This document shows, piece by piece, positions 10,480-19,124 of a stretch of DNA of 32,927 nt. Both the position numbers and the translations under genes were made by a program. The stretch is from Gammaproteobacteria bacterium (GTDB lineage Bacteria > Pseudomonadota > Gammaproteobacteria > Arenicellales > Arenicellaceae), in assembly GCA_022447525.1 (NCBI GenBank), contig JAKVBA010000008.1, positions 19,578 to 52,504 of the forward strand, in the 5' to 3' direction. Within the stretch, counting starts at the first letter, position 1. Each line of letters opens with the position of its first letter. The notes below the pieces were generated by a model. The model had not been told where the DNA came from. It searched no databases and saw only the letters and a list, made by a program, of their open reading frames with translations.

Positions 10480-11733
10480 CTAAAAGAGTTTTTTGGTAAC
10501 CTGATCACCGGGTATCAAGCCATCTTGACCCATACTGTACGCAATGTCCGATATTTGCTGCATCAATGCGGAGTAAGTACGCTGTGTCATGACCTTGCCA
10601 GATCGATCCACCACCTTTCCATCCAACCAGATGGCTAAATTATTCGCATCACTTACCATTTGCTGAAACACAGATTCAGGGTTTGGGGTGGCTGGAACTT
10701 TGAGATACATTACCAGATCATGTACGGGCGTTGTCACGCCTTGCCCGACCGTGTGAACCCCAAAATGGCCGTCGCCATCAGTACATGCGAGTCTATACAA
10801 AACGGTGATATTACTTTTTTGTCCTTCCGTTTTGAGGAAAATCCCACTTTTATCTGTCGACATCATTAGATCTCGCGCGCAGCTTTGTATGTCCGCCATT
10901 CGAAAACCTGATTTCGATTTAGGCACGACATTCAACACGGCCATAGAGTCATAACGTCTTGCTATACGATCCAAAGTTTGGGCTTGCGCCAGCGCTGAAT
11001 CCAAGTCCATCGAGAATTCAAAAGGAGCATCGAACTTCTCACAAAACTGATACACCATTTGCTGAAAATCGTGGGACTCTCTTTGACCCATAGCTCCATC
11101 TTGATCACATAATTGAATCGAAATCCCTAGTTCTAAAAAGCGCGCCGAGGATAATTCAAACTCAATATCTCTCCATAAGTCAGTTAGCTCGTTTAAACCA
11201 TAGATATGAACAGACCGTTGAAACTTAAAATCATGCTCGCGAAACAAAGCCAACAAGTTATTTTGCTCAACCGGATCGGGGTTCAAGACCTTAGCAACCA
11301 ACTCTGTAGTAATTACATCGCCAGATTTAATAAGCTGGTGACTCTGATCTACGCTGCTAGACTCATTATTTCCGACGGCCTTTGAGTGAGCAACTTCTGC
11401 AACTTGGTCTGTATTACTATCACTTGATTTTTTGGCTGCCGCTCGTTTTTGTTCTTTACCCAAATTCTTGAGTTTGTTAGCCAAACCATCTCGTTCAGGT
11501 TCCTGCACAGCAGTGGTACTCGACATACTATCGGTAACCACCGGTGAGACTCTAACTTGTTGATCATCGCCTTCAGCGCTTTTTGCTCGATCATGGTTAG
11601 ACTTTTGCCTCACTTCGGGGGGGCGTTTTTGGCTACTAGTACGGCTTCTTCTTTGCTGCAGATACGAAAAAAACACGACCAATACAAACAACAAAGCCCC
11701 AACAGCCAAAAACATTATGTGTAAGTCACTCAT
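10480..11733 (-). CDS. zipA: Cell division protein ZipA
   Basis: Inner-membrane anchor that binds the FtsZ C-terminal tail and stabilises the Z ring. Layout: N-out membrane span near residues 5-24 (IMFLAVGALLFVLVVFF), a basic segment (QQRRSRTSSQKR), a low-complexity charged linker, and a C-terminal ZipA domain in about the last 140 residues. The frame extends to a TTG at 11748. The ATG at 11733 has a GGA site 7 bases upstream and places the membrane span directly at the N-terminus, so I chose it (417 aa). It lies 32 bases after the smc stop and is probably co-transcribed with smc and ligA. Confidence 0.9.
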   Translation of the reverse strand: MSDLHIMFLAVGALLFVLVVFFSYLQQRRSRTSSQKRPPEVRQKSNHDRAKSAEGDDQQVRVSPVVTDSMSSTTAVQEPERDGLANKLKNLGKEQKRAAAKKSSDSNTDQVAEVAHSKAVGNNESSSVDQSHQLIKSGDVITTELVAKVLNPDPVEQNNLLALFREHDFKFQRSVHIYGLNELTDLWRDIEFELSSARFLELGISIQLCDQDGAMGQRESHDFQQMVYQFCEKFDAPFEFSMDLDSALAQAQTLDRIARRYDSMAVLNVVPKSKSGFRMADIQSCARDLMMSTDKSGIFLKTEGQKSNITVLYRLACTDGDGHFGVHTVGQGVTTPVHDLVMYLKVPATPNPESVFQQMVSDANNLAIWLDGKVVDRSGKVMTQRTYSALMQQISDIAYSMGQDGLIPGDQVTKKLF

Positions 11734-11765
11734 TTCGTATTCCGTCAAAAAGCATATTACGAGGC

Positions 11766-14700
11766 CTAACTTGCAACCATAGCGGCTGCTTCTGCTACGT
11801 CGACAGCAACAAGACGCGACACACCCGGCTCAGCCATGGTTACCCCAACAAGTATGTCAGCAACCTCCATAGTAATCTTATTATGAGTGATAAAAAGTAG
11901 TTGAGTCTTCTCTCCTAACTGCTTAAGCACTCCAGCATAGCGTTCTACGTTGGCATCATCCATCGGTGCATCGACCTCATCTAAGACGCAGAAAGGAGCT
12001 GGATTCAACTCGAAAAACGCGAATAAAAGTGAGACGGCGGTCAATGCTTTTTCGCCGCCCGAAAGAAGATGAATTGTGCTGTTTCTCTTGCCAGGCGGTC
12101 GAGCCATCACGCCCACACCAGTGTCCAGCAGATCAGTACCAGTTAACTCTAAGTAAGCACTGCCACCACCGAACAATTTAGGGAAGAACTCCTTAAATCC
12201 CTCATTAAGTAAATCGAATGTCTCTTTAAATCGAGTTCGAGTCTCCTTATCGATCTTACTTATTGCCGACTCAAGCGTCGCCATCGCTTCGGTCAAATCG
12301 GCATGCTGCTTATCCAGATAGACCTTACGCTCAAGACACTCTTCGTACTCATCAATCGCCACCAAATTGACCGCACCGATTCGTTCTAATTTGCGAGAAA
12401 CGTCTTGTAAGTTACTCTCTATCGACATCAACTCGAAGTCTTCAGGCAGAGATTGTTGCAGAATCTGCATCTCCTCTTCTGATTTATGTAGGCTTTCTGC
12501 TATTGTATCTCTTCTCACTACCAGCTCTTGGCGTGACATTCTTATTTTTTCGAGGTTATCTCTCACGGTTTGAGACTGTCTATCAAAGCCGATTCGCGCT
12601 TGATCTGCCGACTTCATCTGATTTTCAAACTCAGCCAAGTCATTACGTGCTTTACTTAGCTCACCTTCCACTCCTAGACGACGCTCCAGCAAAGCTTGTA
12701 ACTGCTCTCGAAGTTCTGAGGTCGGGTCCTCTTCGTTTTCTAGTAAAGAAGTCAGCTCAACACGACGGGTCATCTGACCCTCTAACTGTTGACTCAACCT
12801 CTCTATACTCTCCATCAGACTTATTTTGCTGGATTGGGCGCGCTCGAGCTCTATCTGTTTAGTTTGTAATTGGTCTCTAGCCGACCTTTCTTGACCTCTG
12901 GAAATCTCGAGGTCAGAGCTCAGGGTCGCTTTTTGACTAGTCAATGTCTCTCTACGAGCCTCAAAATTCATTGCCAGCTCCTTGGCGTCTTCCATCAACT
13001 TTTGCGCAGTGCTTACCGCGTCCTTGGCTGCAGCAAGCTGATCAGCTAGTGTCTGTTGTTCTAGCAATAAATTATCTCGCTGCGTTAATAGTTCGGCACT
13101 TCGAGCCTCAATGCCACTTAACTTGTTGTGCAAGTCACTTCTTTGGTGAGACTTACTTCTAAAATCATTGCGACTCTGCTCTCGTCCTCCCTCAAGCTCC
13201 TTTATTTTTGCTTGAGCGTTGTCAACATGAGCTTGAATATTTTGAAGGTCGTGACTGGCTATATCAACGTCGGCGATTAATTTTTCAATTTTTGCCTCTC
13301 GCTGCAAAAGCCCGCCCTCGGCATTATCAACACCAAAAGAGGCCCAGTTGGTTCCTATCCAACAACCTTCACGGGTGACTATTGATTCATGTGCGGCCAG
13401 TACGTGACGTTGTTTGATTGCGTCGGCAACCGACTCAGCGGCATAAACACCGTAAAACCAGCCCTCAACTTGAATGCCCTTGCCGACGACTTTGTCCGCT
13501 AAAAGTGCCAACTTTTTATCAACTTGATTGACTGGTGCAGAGCTTTCATCAACAAGCCAGACGCGTCCATCTTGAAAACTATCAAAATCATTAGATAGCT
13601 CTTCAAGTTTTTGCACTGATACCGCGTTCAATTGACGACTCAGTACGGTATCCACTGCAAGTTCCCAGCCGTTGCTAACCTCGAGCTTAGAAGCGAGTCG
13701 CTGGTTGTCCTTGATACCCCGCAACTGCATCCATTGATTTATTTCCTTGTTATCCTCACCCAATGCCGCGGCTTGCAGAGCTTTCAGTGAGTTGAGTTGT
13801 GCGGAATCGTCTTGTAATTTATGCCTTACCAGATTGTATCGCTCTCGACTTTCATCTAGCTCAGCCCGTAGGTCAACGACCTGGTTATCCTGTGTTTTTA
13901 ATGATTCCTCCAGTTCAGCGCACTCTATGTCAATTACTTCAACAGCCTCTTTAAGCTGCTGAATTTCTTCCATATTCAGCTTCTCTTCAATATCACTCAA
14001 AGTGGTATTTACTTGTTCGCTTCTTTGCGTGAAGTGATGAATCTGCCTCTGTTGCTCCTCTATACGGGTAGACTGAACTTCGCGCTCGCGTTCAGGGTCA
14101 GCGGCATCACGATTAAGTTGTTGCCACTCTTCTTGCCAAACCTGATATGCCTCGTCGCTTTGTTGAAACTTAGTCAGTGCTACTTCATAGGCTTCTGCCA
14201 GCTCCTCAACCATCGGTTCCAACTCAAGCTGAGTTGTTTCTGCTTCATCAAGCCGAGTCCGATCTAATTCAAGGTGATGTTGAGCTTCTCTTTGAGTTTC
14301 AGCTAGGCGATCGAACTCATCCTGTTGTTGTTGACGCGTGACGCGCGCGTGCTCAATCGATTGTTCCAACGCCGCGATTTCACCACCAACACCGTAGTAT
14401 TCTGCCTGCACTACATTCAGCACTTCTGTTAGTTCAGCTTGTTGCTGTCTCATCGCCTCAATCTGGGACTCTACATCGCGTTGCTCGGAAACCTGAGCTT
14501 CAAACTCAGTTTGCAATCGCTCTAATTCAACGTCCTTGGCTTTCACTTGCTCTTGCAAGCTCGACCATCGAAGAGTTTTTAAAGTCGAATCTAACTCTCT
14601 CTGCTCTTCTTTGAGTTTTTTATAACGTTCGGCTTCATTAGCTTGTCGCTTTAGACGGCGTAATTGTGTTTCCAGTTCGCCAATAATATCTTCGACGCGA

Positions 14701-15275
14701 CTTAAATTGTCACGTGTATGTCGAATACGGTTCTCTGTTTCTCGACGGCGCTCCTTATACTTCGAAATACCCGCGGCTTCTTCGATCAATACTCGTAGGT
14801 CTTCAGGTTTAGACTCGACAATGCGCCCAACCATGCCCTGCTCAATAATTGAATAGGATCGTGGTCCTAAGCCTGTACCGAGGAAAATATCTTGAATGTC
14901 TTTACGCCGACATCGGCCCTTGTTGATGAAATATTTAGACCCTCCATCTCGAACCAACTCACGACGAATCGCTATTTCAGCAAACTTCGCCCAATTACCC
15001 GGAGCACTGCCATCTGAATTATCAAAGACTAATTCAACATAAGCGCGATTAACGGGTTTGCGAGCAGCAGATCCATTAAAAATAACGTCCTCCATGCTGT
15101 CCCCGCGCAGTGTTTTTGCAGAGGACTCTCCCATGACCCATCGGATTGCGTCGATCACATTTGATTTACCGCAGCCATTAGGTCCAACGATGCCGATTAA
15201 ATTGTTTGGTACGGACACCTTTGTGGTGTCAACAAACGACTTAAAACCAGAAAGTTTGATATGTTTTAAACGCAT
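11766..15275 (-). CDS. smc: Chromosome partition protein SMC
   Basis: ATPase of the SMC complex that compacts and segregates chromosomes, working with ScpA/ScpB kleisin partners (not in this window). The 1169 aa show Walker A GPNGCGKSN (32-40), a long coiled coil, a central hinge (about 500-650), a second coiled coil, the ABC signature LSGGEK, and Walker B FCVLDEVDAPMDD near the C-terminus. First gene of smc-zipA-ligA. Having SMC rather than MukB places the organism outside the enterobacteria/Vibrio group. The start at 15275 gives the canonical MRLKHIKLSGFKSFVD N-terminus. Confidence 0.97.
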   Translation of the reverse strand: MRLKHIKLSGFKSFVDTTKVSVPNNLIGIVGPNGCGKSNVIDAIRWVMGESSAKTLRGDSMEDVIFNGSAARKPVNRAYVELVFDNSDGSAPGNWAKFAEIAIRRELVRDGGSKYFINKGRCRRKDIQDIFLGTGLGPRSYSIIEQGMVGRIVESKPEDLRVLIEEAAGISKYKERRRETENRIRHTRDNLSRVEDIIGELETQLRRLKRQANEAERYKKLKEEQRELDSTLKTLRWSSLQEQVKAKDVELERLQTEFEAQVSEQRDVESQIEAMRQQQAELTEVLNVVQAEYYGVGGEIAALEQSIEHARVTRQQQQDEFDRLAETQREAQHHLELDRTRLDEAETTQLELEPMVEELAEAYEVALTKFQQSDEAYQVWQEEWQQLNRDAADPEREREVQSTRIEEQQRQIHHFTQRSEQVNTTLSDIEEKLNMEEIQQLKEAVEVIDIECAELEESLKTQDNQVVDLRAELDESRERYNLVRHKLQDDSAQLNSLKALQAAALGEDNKEINQWMQLRGIKDNQRLASKLEVSNGWELAVDTVLSRQLNAVSVQKLEELSNDFDSFQDGRVWLVDESSAPVNQVDKKLALLADKVVGKGIQVEGWFYGVYAAESVADAIKQRHVLAAHESIVTREGCWIGTNWASFGVDNAEGGLLQREAKIEKLIADVDIASHDLQNIQAHVDNAQAKIKELEGGREQSRNDFRSKSHQRSDLHNKLSGIEARSAELLTQRDNLLLEQQTLADQLAAAKDAVSTAQKLMEDAKELAMNFEARRETLTSQKATLSSDLEISRGQERSARDQLQTKQIELERAQSSKISLMESIERLSQQLEGQMTRRVELTSLLENEEDPTSELREQLQALLERRLGVEGELSKARNDLAEFENQMKSADQARIGFDRQSQTVRDNLEKIRMSRQELVVRRDTIAESLHKSEEEMQILQQSLPEDFELMSIESNLQDVSRKLERIGAVNLVAIDEYEECLERKVYLDKQHADLTEAMATLESAISKIDKETRTRFKETFDLLNEGFKEFFPKLFGGGSAYLELTGTDLLDTGVGVMARPPGKRNSTIHLLSGGEKALTAVSLLFAFFELNPAPFCVLDEVDAPMDDANVERYAGVLKQLGEKTQLLFITHNKITMEVADILVGVTMAEPGVSRLVAVDVAEAAAMVAS

Positions 15276-15651
15276 TGAAATTCCTTAGCCAACTTTTTCA
15301 AAACACTTATTCCGACTTAATCGTTAAATCAGCCTACTTCAGTTTTTGCTGGTCTGTTGATGACCAGTATGTAACTGAGGAAAAGACATAGATCGAAAAG
15401 CGTGTTATCAAAAGACTATTGCTCGCTAACGCATTATTAAAGCAACAACCACTCGAAAGAAAAAATCGACGTAAAAACCGTGATTTTTGTGCACCGACAC
15501 AGAGAATTGTCTCGGCTTTTTTAATGTTTAGGTTAATCCCTAAGAGTAAGGTAAAATGCGGCCAGTTAAAACCATTGATTGCAGTTTGAGCAAGGTTTTT
15601 ACATTTGACAGCAGGTAGCTAAACCACTCACCACAGTGAGTCTCAATAAAT
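15276..15651. other. Divergent intergenic region smc / PhyH gene
   Basis: 376 bases between divergent genes, so it should hold both promoters. Features seen: an inverted repeat CTGGTC/GACCAG at about 15350-15368, and a weak stem followed by CTTTTTT near 15493-15522 that resembles a poor plus-strand terminator although no plus-strand gene precedes it. A 6-bp hairpin abuts the PhyH start codon (listed separately). No open frame here is convincing. Confidence 0.35.
15626..15641 (+). promoter_or_regulatory. Hairpin in the ribosome-binding region of the PhyH gene
   Basis: ACTCAC-CACA-GTGAGT, a perfect 6-bp stem with a 4-base loop, ends 10 bases before the ATG at 15652. No other Shine-Dalgarno-like sequence is visible, and the only purine-rich candidate (GTGAG) is in the 3' arm. 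It could hold the start region closed. Function is inferred only from position. Confidence 0.3.
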
Positions 15652-16410
15652 ATGCTTTCACACGCCCAAATCCAGCAGTTCAAAATTGACGGGTATCTAG
15701 TAATTCCAGAAGTCTTTGCCCATTCAGAAATAAAAGCCCTAAGAGAGACAACTACGGCTCATCTTGGGGATAGAATCGAGCCATTCGAGCTCGAATCAGC
15801 TGTTCAATATCCGGGAGCGCCGCAAAGCACAACCGCGGCTGGTGGAGATACTATACGACGCTTAAAATTGGCTTTTCAACGGCATAGCGTATTCAAAAAA
15901 GTCGCTGAAACACCGGAAATCGTGGATTCAATCGCACAGATACTCGGCGGCAAGCAACTCTACCTGAACCCTAATCATCATAACTGTATAATGACTAAGT
16001 TACCTGAATTTAGCTCGGAGACTCACTGGCACAGAGATACTCGCTATTGGAATTTTGACAATAAGTATCTAGTCAATGCTTGGGTTGCTCTCGGCGATGA
16101 ACGACAAGACAACGGCTGTATGAAGATATTGCCTGGCTCTCATCGATGGGAAGTAAGGCGCGAAGCTTTAGATGAAGCCCAGTTTTTACTCCCGGACCAC
16201 CCTGATAACGCCGGACGATTGGATACTCAGCGATTGGTGGAATTAAATGCGGGAGATCTTCTTTTATTTAGCGCTCACTGTTTTCATGCGGCTGGTAAAA
16301 ACCGAACGAGCCTTCCAAAGTTTTCCTTAGTCTATACGTTTCATAACGAAGAAACCCATCCAATCAAAGGCTCAAATTCAAGTCATAAAGCAGAAGTCAG
16401 AATACGTTAA
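15652..16410 (+). CDS. Phytanoyl-CoA dioxygenase (PhyH) family protein
   Basis: Fe(II)/2-oxoglutarate-dependent oxygenase fold; substrate unknown. The metal-binding facial triad is visible as His127-x-Asp129 in THWHRDT and His212 in HCFHAAGKNRT, with Arg218 positioned to bind 2-oxoglutarate. PGSH (161-164) and GDLLLFSAHCFH are typical PhyH signatures. No signal peptide, so cytoplasmic. Length (252 aa) is normal. Divergent from smc and convergent with the beta-propeller gene, whose stop codon lies 14 bases away. No good ribosome binding site is seen. Members hydroxylate lipids, halogenate or modify natural products, so no substrate can be assigned. Confidence 0.88.
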   Translation: MLSHAQIQQFKIDGYLVIPEVFAHSEIKALRETTTAHLGDRIEPFELESAVQYPGAPQSTTAAGGDTIRRLKLAFQRHSVFKKVAETPEIVDSIAQILGGKQLYLNPNHHNCIMTKLPEFSSETHWHRDTRYWNFDNKYLVNAWVALGDERQDNGCMKILPGSHRWEVRREALDEAQFLLPDHPDNAGRLDTQRLVELNAGDLLLFSAHCFHAAGKNRTSLPKFSLVYTFHNEETHPIKGSNSSHKAEVRIR

Positions 16411-16424
16411 AAGACTCTGATCAA

Positions 16425-17552
16425 TTATTTGCTTTCTGCACCCTTACTTTTCAAACTAGGGTCTTTTAGATCAGCTTTAGATAGCCTGGCCAAAAACGGT
16501 GCAGTAAGACTAGTTATAAACAGACTCTCATCGGTTTCGGCAACCCCCGTGGTGGTAAATAATTCACCATTTGGAGATTGTAAATTACTCAACACAGCTC
16601 CGTCTTCACCTATCTCGATCACCATTCCATAGTGTTTGGCTTCAGGCTGCATAAAACTCGGTAACCGCATCATGACTTTGCGCAAAAAGGGCTTGCCCGC
16701 CAAATCATCCATAGCCTTTGATCGTGGCGACACGATACCCAGCCAAAAGTTACGATTGAGGCCACGGGCTATATTGTCTGGAAAACCCGGTAAAGCATCT
16801 AAAATAACTTCACTCTCGCCTTTTCGCTCACCCTCGATCCATATTTTCCAGACCCTATATTCTCCGGTTTCATTTACCAATATATAATCATCCGAAAGCG
16901 ACGCAGCCACACCATTAGCAAATGATAAATCGGCTTTGATTATCTTTGCTTGTCTAGATTTGGGATCAAACTCTATTATTCTGCCGGTGGTATCGTGTTC
17001 GACGATGTCTAAAATGCTGGCCGGATAAGTCCCACCCCACTCCTGCGCCGGAAAACGCATGGTGGCATCGCTGAGGTACAACTTACCATTGGCTGCCCAA
17101 GCAACATCATCAGCGTACTTTATTGCCGTGCCCTCCACTTCATCCAAGACTAACGATACATTACCCGACATATCTACTTTTTGTAATCCTAGATAAGCAT
17201 TCGCAACCCATATGTTTCCGTCCGCACCGACATCTAACCCGAGAGGTCTGCCACCTAATTCCACCCACGGAACAGCCTGGCCAAGACCCTTATTGTATTT
17301 GACTAGCCACCCTTCATGTGAGGTTGCAATTACATCTCCAGAGGGTAAGACTATAGCTGCCTCAGGCCCAGAGAAATTCCCCATAGACAGCTTGGTGGAG
17401 CGATTTAACAGACTGTTGCGGGAATAATCAGCCACATAACCTTTGTTGATAGAGGGTTTCCAAACCACAGGCTCTACCGGCACAGGCCAGAGTAATAAGT
17501 ACGTCGTCGATACAATGACGACGATAGCGGTAATTTTTAATATCTTAATCAA
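16425..17552 (-). CDS. Membrane-anchored SMP-30/strictosidine-synthase-like beta-propeller
   Basis: 375 aa with an N-terminal hydrophobic helix (about 5-23) before WPVPVEP: an uncleaved anchor or signal sequence, so the rest is periplasmic. The body has the repeats of a six-bladed propeller of the SMP-30/gluconolaconase/LRE or strictosidine synthase group (GPEAAIVLPSGDVIATSHEG, VGADGNIWVAN, FDPKSRQAKII, SDDYILVNETG, GFPDNIARGLN). Members act as lactonases/esterases on small molecules; the substrate cannot be predicted. It ends 14 bases from the convergent PhyH gene and starts 6 bases after the SDR stop, so it is probably co-transcribed with the SDR and DUF1993 genes. Confidence 0.82.
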   Translation of the reverse strand: MIKILKITAIVVIVSTTYLLLWPVPVEPVVWKPSINKGYVADYSRNSLLNRSTKLSMGNFSGPEAAIVLPSGDVIATSHEGWLVKYNKGLGQAVPWVELGGRPLGLDVGADGNIWVANAYLGLQKVDMSGNVSLVLDEVEGTAIKYADDVAWAANGKLYLSDATMRFPAQEWGGTYPASILDIVEHDTTGRIIEFDPKSRQAKIIKADLSFANGVAASLSDDYILVNETGEYRVWKIWIEGERKGESEVILDALPGFPDNIARGLNRNFWLGIVSPRSKAMDDLAGKPFLRKVMMRLPSFMQPEAKHYGMVIEIGEDGAVLSNLQSPNGELFTTTGVAETDESLFITSLTAPFLARLSKADLKDPSLKSKGAESK

Positions 17553-17558
17553 CTGTGT

Positions 17559-18323
17559 TTATATCGTGAAACCGCCGTCGACTACAATCGACTCTCCGGT
17601 TGTATAACTACTCGCATCAGATGCCAAATATAAAACCGTACCAGCCATTTCTTCTGGTTCGGCATGTCTTGCCATTGGAATCGTGGCCATCGCTAGTTTA
17701 TGCATTTTTTCATTTTCAAACAACGCACCAGCAAATTTGGTTTTAGTAAGCCCTGGCAGTAATGCATTTACCCTGATATTAAACTGCGCACACTCCTTGG
17801 CGAAAGACTTCGTCATATTAATCACGGCTGCCTTGGTGATCGAGTATATACCCTGATTCACACCGGGTTGTATGCCGTTAATAGATGCCGTGTTTATGAT
17901 ACTTCCACCATCATTTTCACGCATTAACTTAGCCCCCTCGATTGACATAAAGAAGTATCCACGGATGTTTACGTCGACCGTTTTGTTATACGCTCCAAGA
18001 TCGGTATCAAGAATATGACCAAAATACGGATTAGCTGCTGCATTATTGACCAAGATGTCCAAGCGACCGTGTTTACGTTTAATCTCTGCAAAAGTTGCGG
18101 AAATATTGTCCATATCCCCAATATGGCAGGCCATGGTTTCGGCAGAGCCGCCAGCTTCGCTTATTACACGAACAACATCATCACAGGATTCCGCTCGTCT
18201 ACTTGAGACTATGACGTGGGCACCATGATGCGCAAACAGCTTTGCAATTGCCTCACCAATGCCTCTGCTGGCTCCGGTGACTAAAGCCACCTTGCCACTC
18301 AAATCGAATAAATCTTTTGACAT
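17559..18323 (-). CDS. SDR-family NAD(P)-dependent oxidoreductase
   Basis: Classical short-chain dehydrogenase of 254 aa. Cofactor motif TGASRGIG at 16-23, NNAA at 93-96, catalytic Ser147, Tyr160 and Lys164 (YSITK). The C-terminus ends TTGESIVVDGGFTI, usual for the FabG-like and gluconate/3-hydroxyacyl group. Exact substrate unknown. Middle gene of a compact minus-strand trio: DUF1993, then SDR after 23 bases, then the beta-propeller 6 bases on. This suggests a shared small-molecule pathway, but the sequence does not name it. Confidence 0.92.
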   Translation of the reverse strand: MSKDLFDLSGKVALVTGASRGIGEAIAKLFAHHGAHVIVSSRRAESCDDVVRVISEAGGSAETMACHIGDMDNISATFAEIKRKHGRLDILVNNAAANPYFGHILDTDLGAYNKTVDVNIRGYFFMSIEGAKLMRENDGGSIINTASINGIQPGVNQGIYSITKAAVINMTKSFAKECAQFNIRVNALLPGLTKTKFAGALFENEKMHKLAMATIPMARHAEPEEMAGTVLYLASDASSYTTGESIVVDGGFTI

Positions 18324-18346
18324 AATTTTAACTTTTATCCTATGGT

Positions 18347-18877
18347 TTAAACGCCAATTCGCATCTTGCCTAGATAGTCTGCTTTCTCCAGCGGTACGCC
18401 TTGAGCTCTGAGTAGATCATAAGCAGTCGTCGCATGAAAATTGAGATTTGGCAGCGAAAACGACATAACGAAATTTTCCGCTGTAAACGGCAGTTCAAGA
18501 GAATCCATTTTAAAAACCATACTCTTACCGGCGAGGCCATTAATTTCCTCAGGAGTGTACGCTTTCAAAGCCTCTTCAGTTGCAACAACGATATCCATTA
18601 AACCTTGATAGTCGGTTGGGTCAATCGATTTTGGTGGCGTAAAAACCCCCTCCTTTATTCCCTCAATAGCCTTGGTTGAGTGCATCGGTATGCAAACCAC
18701 TTGGAACAACATCGGCAACATCGAATCGTGGATTTTTAGCCCTACAAATGAGTTGGGGTCGATGTCATTTTTAGCAGCAAACTCTGCGCCCTTATTTAAA
18801 ACTCGCTTCATTCCCGAGACAGTTTGTAGAAATGATCCGACACTCAAGTCGTAAAAAGAAGTACTCACTATGCTCAC
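18347..18877 (-). CDS. DUF1993 family protein
   Basis: 176 aa cytoplasmic protein resembling the DUF1993 family, which belongs to the DinB/YfiT-like four-helix superfamily. Supporting features are the N-terminal helix (FYDLSVGSFLQTVSGMKRVLNKG), ...MLPMLFQVVCIPMHSTKAIEG in the second helix, and FSLPNLNFHATTAYDLLRAQGVPL near the end, including the conserved NLNFH...TAYDLLR stretch. Members have no well-defined activity. First gene of the DUF1993-SDR-propeller trio. Confidence 0.8.
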   Translation of the reverse strand: MSIVSTSFYDLSVGSFLQTVSGMKRVLNKGAEFAAKNDIDPNSFVGLKIHDSMLPMLFQVVCIPMHSTKAIEGIKEGVFTPPKSIDPTDYQGLMDIVVATEEALKAYTPEEINGLAGKSMVFKMDSLELPFTAENFVMSFSLPNLNFHATTAYDLLRAQGVPLEKADYLGKMRIGV

Positions 18878-19067
18878 CTCAATACCTTGGTTTTGTTTAC
18901 TATTTTTGGTTGCCTCGTAGTCAGCATGTCAAATTTCTACTCACGCAAGAGGACCAGGTTCCTCAATAAATGATAACTGACAACAGATGCTGTTCGTAGT
19001 GAAGCTTGGTATGCACAAGGAATGAATAATATGCATCGGCAACATCCCTACTCGGCGAACCAGGACA

Positions 19068-19112
19068 GACCCTAGTTTTTGAATAGACTATATCTAGTAC
19101 TAAACTGGGGTC
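19068..19112 (-). other. Long hairpin just after acs
   Basis: Arms at 19068-19078 and 19102-19112 (GACCCTAGTTT / AAACTGGGGTC) form an 11-bp stem with one G-U pair around a 23-base loop. It starts 12 bases beyond the acs stop codon. No T-tract follows on the minus strand, so it is not a classical terminator; it may protect the 3' end of the mRNA. Confidence 0.4.
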
Positions 19113-19124
19113 AAATACGATCAA

